From Clostridia bacterium (GTDB taxonomy: Bacteria > Bacillota > Clostridia > Christensenellales > CAG-138): a stretch of 18,744 nt of DNA. The first letter of the stretch is position 1, and each line of letters starts with the position of its first letter. This document shows, piece after piece, positions 14,125 through 18,744 of this stretch. Under the pieces are notes generated by a model. That model saw only the letters and a program-made list of their open reading frames with translations, was not told the DNA's origin and searched no databases. The translations under genes were made by a program, and so were the position numbers. Location of the stretch: contig JAEDCW010000037.1 in the NCBI GenBank assembly GCA_016293975.1, forward strand, positions 1-18,744, read 5' to 3'.

Positions 14125-14153
14125 TTGACACGCAATATTTATTCTGTTATATT
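14125..14153 (+). promoter_or_regulatory. Strong promoter for the lipoprotein-MBOAT-DHHW operon
   Basis: TTGACA (14125-14130), 17-bp spacer, TATATT (14148-14153) preceded by TGT (extended -10). Start of transcription near 14160, which leaves an unusually long 5' UTR of about 184 nt. Confidence 0.85.
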
Positions 14154-14159
14154 ACATCC

Positions 14160-14343
14160 TGTAGCTACGCAACATTGCTTTTGCGACAATTGTAAATTAT
14201 AGTAAATAATTACCAATGCGTCGCATTGTCAATATAATTACAGCTTCAGAGCAACGATGTGATGTTTCGCACCACGACCGTATATTTATATTCGGTCGAT
14301 ACTATATTTGGCAGAACATGCCGATTTGCATGGAGGAAATAAC
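14160..14343 (+). promoter_or_regulatory. Long structured 5' UTR of the surface-acylation operon
   Basis: No ORF is apparent here. Hairpins or inverted repeats in order: CGCAA/TTGCG (14168-14172 with 14181-14185); GACAAT/ATTGTC (14185-14190 with 14225-14230), enclosing CAATGCG-T-CGCATTG (14214-14220, 14222-14228); and CGACCG/CGGTCG (14275-14280 with 14293-14298), which continues inward with four A-T pairs after one mismatch. Near the ribosome binding site, GGCA/TGCC (14310-14313, 14319-14322) competes with CATGC/GCATG (14317-14321, 14328-14332); the latter touches the first base of GGAGG (14332-14336). There is no U-tract, so control, if any, would act on translation or mRNA stability. It matches no riboswitch I know. 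Confidence 0.5.
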
Positions 14344-15363
14344 ATGAAAAAAATAACCGCACTATTTCTGGCAATAATCATGCTGTTTGCATTTACAGCT
14401 TGCAAAAAGGCTCAGGAACCGCAGCCCACCGAGAGCGCTAACCTGCAAACCAGCCCGACACCGAGCGGCATCCAAGAAGCCCCTGTCGACAGTATACCGA
14501 CCGATACGATATGTACACTTATAATGGACATGACGGAACTTGATCTTGCGGCCGGTTGCTTCATTGAAGAGGTCACTGCCGATACCGCCGCTTACACCAT
14601 TGGTTACGAGAACTTTAACGGCAGCTTTGAGTCTGCACATTCCATTTCACCAATGATGATGACGACACCTTTCGTGCTCGTAGTATTCAGACTGGCGGAG
14701 GATGCGGACGCAGAAGCATTTGCGACAGATATTAAGACAAATGCCAATCTTGAAAAGTGGGTATGCGTATTTGCTGATCGGGCAGAGGCCAAAGTAGTCG
14801 GACGTACAGTTCTCTTCTACATGAGCCCTGAAAGTTATGTTGAACCGATCAATCAGGCATTTGCCGAGATTTGTTCGGAGGGATTTGTCCCCGAAGATCA
14901 CATCGTCGATCCGCTCAAGGACATCTCTACGATGAACGATCTGTATGCTAAGCTTTACGAGATGTACAACGTGGAAGACTACGGCTTCATGGATAACGCC
15001 AATGTACTCACTGTAACAGCAGACAGCGGCTATGGCTTGAATAAGCTCGACAGCGCGCAGTTTACGGACTCTGTCATCGACGACGGCTATGTCGAAGAGA
15101 GTGACGAGGATGCAGAAAAGGCCTATGTACTTGCTATGTTCCGCATTGCAGAGGGTGTGGATGCTGTTGAATTTATCGATGCAGTTTTGGAAAACCTGGA
15201 CACATCCGCTTTGAAGGGAGAGGATGTTGAGCTCGCAGTAAATTACAGCGATGATATCGTAATCGTGTACGCGGGCACGGGTACATACGGCATCATATCG
15301 ACATCATTGGATATGACGCTTTCGATGGAATTCCGCATGAAGTCTGCTTCAGTAGAGGAATAA
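14344..15363 (+). CDS. Lipoprotein with two DUF4358-like repeats
   Basis: 339 residues. A lipoprotein signal peptide is clear: MKK, a hydrophobic core and lipobox FTAC with C20, followed by a Pro/Thr/Gln-rich tether (about 21-52). Two related halves follow, about 52-165 and 196-315. PFVLVVFRLAEDADAEAFATDI in the first lines up with AYVLAMFRIAEGVDAVEFIDAV in the second, and GRTVLFYMSP with DDIVIVYAGT. The pattern resembles DUF4358 lipoproteins of Clostridia, which occur near MBOAT/DHHW genes; that family name is from memory and by eye. GGAGG is 7 nt before the ATG; the earlier in-frame start at 14308 lacks a site. It is probably anchored outside the membrane, working with the next two genes. 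Confidence 0.88.
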   Translation: MKKITALFLAIIMLFAFTACKKAQEPQPTESANLQTSPTPSGIQEAPVDSIPTDTICTLIMDMTELDLAAGCFIEEVTADTAAYTIGYENFNGSFESAHSISPMMMTTPFVLVVFRLAEDADAEAFATDIKTNANLEKWVCVFADRAEAKVVGRTVLFYMSPESYVEPINQAFAEICSEGFVPEDHIVDPLKDISTMNDLYAKLYEMYNVEDYGFMDNANVLTVTADSGYGLNKLDSAQFTDSVIDDGYVEESDEDAEKAYVLAMFRIAEGVDAVEFIDAVLENLDTSALKGEDVELAVNYSDDIVIVYAGTGTYGIISTSLDMTLSMEFRMKSASVEE

Positions 15364-15389
15364 ACCCGGTTTTATCCCATGCTAGACGA

Positions 15390-15415
15390 GGGCTTGCGGT
15401 AGTTTCCGTGAGCCC
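15390..15415 (+). other. Intergenic hairpin without U-tract
   Basis: GGGCTTGCGG (15390-15399) pairs with CCGTGAGCCC (15406-15415) over ten base pairs including two G-T wobbles, loop TAGTTT. No T-run follows, so it is not a normal terminator. Its place between lipoprotein and MBOAT genes suggests mRNA stability or differential expression within the operon. Confidence 0.55.
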
Positions 15416-15449
15416 CGTTGCGTATTACATCATTTTAGGAGGTGGAGCT

Positions 15450-16841
15450 TTGATTTTCTCCAGTGTGCCGTTTCTGTACGGCTTTTTAATAGTCGTTATT
15501 GCGTTGTATTTTCTTCTTCCCAAAAAGCTGAAAAACCTCGTTCTGCTTCTCTCAAGCCTTTTCTTCTATTTCTACGGTGAGCCGATTTACAGCATTATCA
15601 TGGTCACATCGTCCTTTTCGGGCTATCTGTTCGGTTTGCTCATAGAGAATACGAGGGGTAAAAAACCATCGAAGCTCGTATTGTGGATAGCTACCGCAGT
15701 GACGCTCGCTCCGCTTATTTTCTTTAAATACAGCGACTTTTTCATAACGAATATAAACGGAGTGTTCAAAAGTGACATAAATCTGCTTAGACTTGCACTG
15801 CCCATAGGTATCAGTTTCTATACATTCCAGATACTTTCATATCTCATCGACGTGTATCGCGGAGACGCCCGCGTTCAGAAGAACCCGATAAGCTTTATGG
15901 CGTATGTCTCACTCTTTCCTCAGTTGATAGCGGGGCCAATCGTGAGATATCAAACGATTCAAGATGAGCTCGACGGGAGGACCCATTCGCTCTCCGATTT
16001 CTCTTACGGTATTACGCGGTTTTGCGTGGGACTGGGCAAAAAAGTTCTTATTGCTGATTCGCTTTCTGCAATGATACTATCCCTGTCCTCGGCGGCGGAC
16101 CGTTCCGTGTTGTCATTCTGGGTATGCGCCATAGCATTCACACTTCAGATCTATTTTGACTTCTCGGGCTACTCTGACATGGCGATAGGTCTCGGCAGGA
16201 TATTTGGATTCCACTTTCTCGAGAACTTCAACTATCCTTACATATCAAAAAGCGTTACGGAGTTCTGGCGCAGATGGCACATATCACTCGGCTCGTGGTT
16301 TAGAGATTACGTCTATATTCCGATGGGCGGCAATCGGTGCTCAAAGGGTAAGTGGATGTTTAACATACTCGTCGTATGGTTTCTCACGGGCTTCTGGCAT
16401 GGTGCATCATGGAATTTTATAGTGTGGGGTTTGTATTTTGCAACGTTTCTCTTGTTGGAGAAGCTGTTTCTGGCAAAAAAGCTGGAGAAGCTCCCAATGT
16501 GGCTCCAAATACTGTATACGCTTATACTGGTAAACTTCGGATTTGTGATATTTAATGCGAATGACTTAAGCGGAGTTATTGCAAATTTCGGCGGTATGTT
16601 TGGCGCAGGCGGCATTCCGCTTACAGACAGCCGCACAGTGTATTATTTACTGGGCAATGCTGTGCTTCTTCTGATAGCGGCCGTCGGGGCGACACCGCTC
16701 CCAAAAAAGCTTGCAGACAAGCTGAGAAATACTTCTTTTGGATGGGTGCTCGAACCGCTGTTTGCGGTGGTGACACTGCTTCTGGTGACGGCCTATCTTG
16801 TGGACGGCTCGTTTAGTCCGTTCCTGTATTTCCGCTTTTAA
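15450..16841 (+). CDS. MBOAT family O-acyltransferase (AlgI/DltB-like)
   Basis: 463 residues with about eleven membrane helices. It is a membrane-bound O-acyltransferase that moves acyl groups, usually acetyl, across the membrane onto an extracytoplasmic polysaccharide. Family signatures: FPQLIAGPIVRY (156-167), FDFSGYSDMAIGLGR (236-250), FWRRWHISLGSWFRDYVYIP (272-291, H277), GFWHGASWNFIVWG (314-327, catalytic H317) and the terminal SPFLYFRF. I place the start at TTG 15450: AGGAGG (15437-15442) is 7 nt upstream and the protein then opens MIFSSVPFLYG, as AlgI homologues do. An in-frame GTG at 15408 lies inside the hairpin 15390-15415. The DHHW gene follows after 14 nt, so the two are cotranscribed and probably form one complex. 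Confidence 0.94.
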   Translation: MIFSSVPFLYGFLIVVIALYFLLPKKLKNLVLLLSSLFFYFYGEPIYSIIMVTSSFSGYLFGLLIENTRGKKPSKLVLWIATAVTLAPLIFFKYSDFFITNINGVFKSDINLLRLALPIGISFYTFQILSYLIDVYRGDARVQKNPISFMAYVSLFPQLIAGPIVRYQTIQDELDGRTHSLSDFSYGITRFCVGLGKKVLIADSLSAMILSLSSAADRSVLSFWVCAIAFTLQIYFDFSGYSDMAIGLGRIFGFHFLENFNYPYISKSVTEFWRRWHISLGSWFRDYVYIPMGGNRCSKGKWMFNILVVWFLTGFWHGASWNFIVWGLYFATFLLLEKLFLAKKLEKLPMWLQILYTLILVNFGFVIFNANDLSGVIANFGGMFGAGGIPLTDSRTVYYLLGNAVLLLIAAVGATPLPKKLADKLRNTSFGWVLEPLFAVVTLLLVTAYLVDGSFSPFLYFRF

Positions 16842-16855
16842 TGGAGGTGGATTAT

Positions 16856-17983
16856 ATGAAACGCAGATATATAGCGGTTATAGCATCGTTCTTGGGCGTT
16901 TTACTGTTTTTCAGTGTAACATTCTTTATAAGTCCGGATAAGGACGTGTCGGCCAGTGAACGCCGAAAGCTGATACAGTTCAGCACGTATAGCGAGCAGA
17001 AAGCCCTAAAAGGTGAGGATTACGATTTGTCGGACTATTTCTCTTTCTTAGAGAGTTATGCCCTCGATCAGTTTCCTATAAGAGACTCGTTCCGTTCGTT
17101 GAAGGCGATGTTCAAGAAATATGTGCTGTTTCAGAAGGACAACAACGGCTATTACCTCGCCGACGGCACACTTTCGCGTATTGACGAAACCCTGAACGAA
17201 AAGGCGGTATCCGACAGTGTAAGCCATTTTAATACTCTGTATGAAATGTACTTTAAGGATACCGATGCGGCCGTGTACTACTCGATTATCCCCGATAAGA
17301 ACTATTTTATAGCAGAGAAGAACGGTTATATGCACTATGACTATGACGAGATGTACGAAATGACAGCGGCTCTGCTCGATAAGAATATAACGGGCATATC
17401 CATAAGGAATATGCTTTCGGTAAAAGACTATTACGTCACAGACCCTCATTGGGATCAGGCGAATATCCTGCCGATAGCAGATAAGCTGCTTTCCGCAATG
17501 GAGTGCGAAGGGCTTGCTTCGGATTATAATTGGAACACGTCAGAGCTGTCGCCGTTCTATGGAACATATTACGGTCAGGCGGCACTTCCGATCTCTGCTG
17601 ATACGCTTACCTACCTTACGGGAGAGGCGCTGGAGGGCGTGACGGTTTTCGATCACTCGTCCCAAAAAACAGTGGGCATCTACGATGAGAATGATTTCTC
17701 AAATGTCGATCCCTACGATGTTTTTCTCGGCGGTGCGCTTCCACTCTTGACTATAAGCAACCCGAATCAGCAAAACGGTAAGCAGCTCGTACTCTTTAGG
17801 GATTCATTCGGTAGCAGCATCGCGCCGCTTCTGGTTTCCGAGTATTCGGAGGTCGTCGTAGTGGACATTCGCTATATCTCACCAAAATTCATAGGCAACA
17901 TGGTAGAATTCCAAAACGACTGCGATGTGCTGTTCCTGTACTCAACCTCGGTTTTGAATACCTATGGAATATTCGCCGGTTAA
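16856..17983 (+). CDS. DHHW-family, AlgX/AlgJ-like (SGNH-type) polysaccharide O-acylation protein
   Basis: 375 residues: one N-terminal membrane anchor (about 5-25), then an extracytoplasmic SGNH-like domain. The family motif DxHW appears as D196-P-H198-W199 (TDPHWDQ), with Pro in the variable place. The nucleophile block is LFRDSFGSS (313-321, S317). QFPIRDSFRSLK (72-83) is the usual DHHW feature near the N-terminus. In alginate and related systems such proteins pass acyl groups from the MBOAT protein to the glycan. The ATG at 16856 has GGAGG 8 nt upstream; the ATG at 16841 overlaps the MBOAT stop and its own ribosome binding site. It is the last gene of the operon; a strong terminator follows. 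Confidence 0.93.
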   Translation: MKRRYIAVIASFLGVLLFFSVTFFISPDKDVSASERRKLIQFSTYSEQKALKGEDYDLSDYFSFLESYALDQFPIRDSFRSLKAMFKKYVLFQKDNNGYYLADGTLSRIDETLNEKAVSDSVSHFNTLYEMYFKDTDAAVYYSIIPDKNYFIAEKNGYMHYDYDEMYEMTAALLDKNITGISIRNMLSVKDYYVTDPHWDQANILPIADKLLSAMECEGLASDYNWNTSELSPFYGTYYGQAALPISADTLTYLTGEALEGVTVFDHSSQKTVGIYDENDFSNVDPYDVFLGGALPLLTISNPNQQNGKQLVLFRDSFGSSIAPLLVSEYSEVVVVDIRYISPKFIGNMVEFQNDCDVLFLYSTSVLNTYGIFAG

Positions 17984-18005
17984 AGCGACTATTCCGATTG
18001 AGACT

Positions 18006-18031
18006 GTTAGAACGGTTAAAAGCATTCTAAC
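18006..18031 (+). repeat. Inverted repeat downstream of the DHHW gene
   Basis: GTTAGAA (18006-18012) and TTCTAAC (18025-18031) form a perfect 7-bp stem with a 12-nt loop, directly before the terminator hairpin. It may protect the 3' end of the mRNA. Confidence 0.5.
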
Positions 18032-18040
18032 GCAAGCGAT

Positions 18041-18086
18041 AAAAAACCACACAGCGGGAATTACCGTACGTCGTGTGGCTTTTTTT
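18041..18086 (+). terminator. Strong intrinsic terminator, usable in both directions
   Basis: CCACAC (18047-18052) pairs with GTGTGG (18073-18078), with an inner CGG/CCG stem; A6 precedes on the left and T7 (18080-18086) follows on the right. It ends the lipoprotein-MBOAT-DHHW operon. Confidence 0.85.
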
Positions 18087-18097
18087 CCGCTCCGCTT

Positions 18098-18164
18098 ATT
18101 AGAGTTTTTATCTCGAGATTCGGTTGGCATTTGAGACTGTAATCGAATCCTCATAAGCTCTAAT
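18098..18164. repeat. Nested inverted repeats in an intergenic region
   Basis: ATTAGAG (18098-18104) and CTCTAAT (18158-18164) enclose GATTCG (18117-18122) and CGAATC (18144-18149); a perfect 10-bp palindrome ATCTCGAGAT lies at 18110-18119. There is no T-run or gene here. The repeats lie just upstream of the attenuator promoter and could be a regulator binding region; nothing more can be supported. Confidence 0.4.
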
Positions 18165-18201
18165 TTGTGTAAAACGAGACAAGTAAAAGCGCATTATATA
18201 T

Positions 18202-18230
18202 TTGATTTTGTACAATATATGGTCTATACT
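18202..18230 (+). promoter_or_regulatory. Promoter of the leader peptide and ABC exporter
   Basis: TTGATT (18202-18207), 17-bp spacer, TATACT (18225-18230). Transcription should start near 18237, a few bases ahead of the AGGAGG (18249-18254) of the leader ORF. Confidence 0.75.
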
Positions 18231-18262
18231 TCCAGTAAGTATTGCGAAAGGAGGTCACCCTT

Positions 18263-18358
18263 ATGGTCATAAACAAACTTTTTACCGTCGAAGTCAATGA
18301 AGCTGTCCGTATGTCCGTATGCGGTTGGCCTGCCGTCTCTCTGCGCGCACACAAGTAA
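18263..18358 (+). CDS. 31-residue leader peptide of a transcription attenuator
   Basis: A short ORF beginning MVINKLFTVE and ending SLRAHK, with a perfect AGGAGG (18249-18254) 8 nt before its ATG and its own promoter. It ends 29 nt before the stem of an intrinsic terminator, beyond which the ABC exporter gene starts. There is no signal peptide or membrane segment. Codons 14-20 contain two tandem copies of TCCGTATG; with the preceding T-G each gives TGTCCGTA (18304-18311 and 18312-18319), complementary to TACGGACA (18392-18399) in the terminator. The natural reading is a cis-acting regulatory ORF whose translation decides between terminator and antiterminator. It matches no known leader that I recognise; the peptide itself may have no function. 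Confidence 0.75.
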   Translation: MVINKLFTVEVNEAVRMSVCGWPAVSLRAHK

Positions 18359-18387
18359 TCTCACAATATAGCGCAACAAGAGAGGGA

Positions 18388-18422
18388 AGACTACGGACAA
18401 ATGGGTCGTAGTCTGTTTTTTT
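18388..18422 (+). terminator. Attenuator terminator upstream of the ABC exporter
   Basis: AGACTACG (18388-18395) pairs with CGTAGTCT (18407-18414), extendable by one G-T pair, then TG and T7 (18416-18422). The exporter's ribosome binding site starts at 18431, so this terminator stands between promoter and gene and must be overcome for expression. Its 5' arm and loop can pair instead with the leader ORF repeats. A second hairpin, CTCTCTGCGC with GCGC-AACA-AGAGAG (18337-18346 with 18371-18384), fits inside that alternative fold. Confidence 0.85.
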
Positions 18423-18445
18423 AGGTAAATAAGGGGGTGAGGTTA

Positions 18446-18744
18446 GTGAATGGAAAAAAGAGTGATGGGAAGAAGCGGCACTTCAATCTCAAGCTTCTCA
18501 ATCATTTCTTGAAGGGCTCGTGGAAGTACCTGCTGTTGGGCGCTCTATTCATGGCGATAGCGGTATTAGCGAGTTACGTAAAGCCCTTTGTAGTCAGCTA
18601 TACTGTTGACTATGTAATCGGCAACAAAACAGATACTGATATGCCGCAGTTCTTTAGAAACTGGTTGGAAGCTGTCGGCGGCAGAGATTTTATTGTCAAG
18701 AATTTTATACTCTGTGCAGTAGCACTCATTGTATGTCAGCTTGT
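18446..18744 (+). CDS. ABC exporter, transmembrane-domain N-terminus (partial, 3' end outside window)
   Basis: The first 99 residues of a probable ABC-type multidrug exporter half-transporter. A GTG start at 18446 is preceded by AAGGGGGTGA (18431-18440), a 9-of-10 match to the ideal ribosome binding site; an in-frame GTG at 18437 overlaps that site. The N-terminus is basic (NGKKSDGKKR), followed by LLNHFLKGSWKYLLLGALF, the first membrane helix (about 28-45) and VKPFVVSYTVDYVIG, the pattern of exporter membrane domains such as the BmrC/YfiB/LmrA group. A second helix begins near residue 86. The nucleotide-binding domain lies beyond the window. Expression is probably controlled by the attenuator upstream, which argues for a drug- or translation-stress-responsive exporter (inference). 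Confidence 0.85.
   Translation, partial: MNGKKSDGKKRHFNLKLLNHFLKGSWKYLLLGALFMAIAVLASYVKPFVVSYTVDYVIGNKTDTDMPQFFRNWLEAVGGRDFIVKNFILCAVALIVCQL

Noticed and set aside
13466..14131. Long minus-strand ORF (221 codons) opposite the M42 peptidase
   Set aside because: It is antisense to a gene with full catalytic motifs, its composition is rich in Cys/Arg as expected from a shadow frame, and it has no ribosome binding site.
17942..18154. Minus-strand ORF of 70 codons with a possible membrane helix
   Set aside because: It runs through the bidirectional terminator at 18041-18086 and into the end of the DHHW gene; the apparent helix is encoded by the terminator stem and T/A runs. No good ribosome binding site.
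18098..18164. Possible tRNA, from the 7-bp outer arms and a TCGAATCC-like stretch
   Set aside because: Only 67 nt long; no T-arm or anticodon arm with proper pairing and spacing on either strand.
1..18744. CRISPR arrays, insertion sequences, phage genes, rRNA and tRNA
   Set aside because: No spaced direct repeats, transposase or integrase motifs, or rRNA/tRNA sequences were seen on either strand.

Overview
The window looks like chromosomal DNA from a low-to-mid GC Gram-positive bacterium of the Clostridia (class level; inferred). The reasons are the ecfA1-ecfA2-ecfT order, strong AGGAGG-type ribosome binding sites, sigma-A-like promoters, the infC-rpmI-rplT-SpoU methylase order, a DUF378 protein, and a lipoprotein/MBOAT/DHHW cluster of the kind common in gut Clostridia. 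No rRNA, tRNA, CRISPR array, insertion sequence or prophage gene was seen. It reads as a stable chromosomal segment with several small operons.

Layout. (1) 1-1999, minus: energy-coupling-factor transporter core, EcfA1, EcfA2 and the start of EcfT, tightly coupled. (2) 2133-4769, plus: a zinc-ribbon membrane protein with Ig-like extracytoplasmic domains, a small conserved unknown protein and a DUF378 membrane protein, closed by a terminator. (3) 4811-7476, minus: cyclophilin, then a terminator, then a chorismate mutase and a two-domain GT2-like protein whose metal-binding motifs look degenerate. (4) 7496-9684, plus: tandem promoters, a structured leader with a terminator (L20-leader type), infC with a probable AUA start, rpmI, rplT, and a SpoU/TrmH RNA methyltransferase. 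(5) 9774-12891, minus: an MFS transporter translationally coupled to a cytoplasmic glycoside hydrolase family 2 enzyme, a probable glycoside import-and-cleave pair. (6) 12962-14053, plus: an M42 metallo-aminopeptidase. (7) 14125-18086, plus: a strong promoter, a roughly 180-nt structured 5' UTR, a lipoprotein with two DUF4358-like repeats, an MBOAT O-acyltransferase and a DHHW/AlgX-like protein, ending in a strong terminator. These probably form a cell-surface polysaccharide O-acylation module. (8) 18202-18744, plus: a promoter, a 31-codon leader peptide, an intrinsic terminator and the start of an ABC exporter.

The most interesting element is region 8. It has the architecture of a ribosome-dependent transcription attenuator: the leader ORF holds two tandem copies of TGTCCGTA, and each is perfectly complementary to TACGGACA in the 5' arm and loop of the terminator. 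This resembles the principle described for Bacillus bmrB-bmrCD and tet(M)-type leaders, but the leader peptide is not one I recognise. Other points of note are the probable non-canonical infC start, a terminator that abuts the chorismate mutase ribosome binding site, and the loss of the H-loop histidine in EcfA1.
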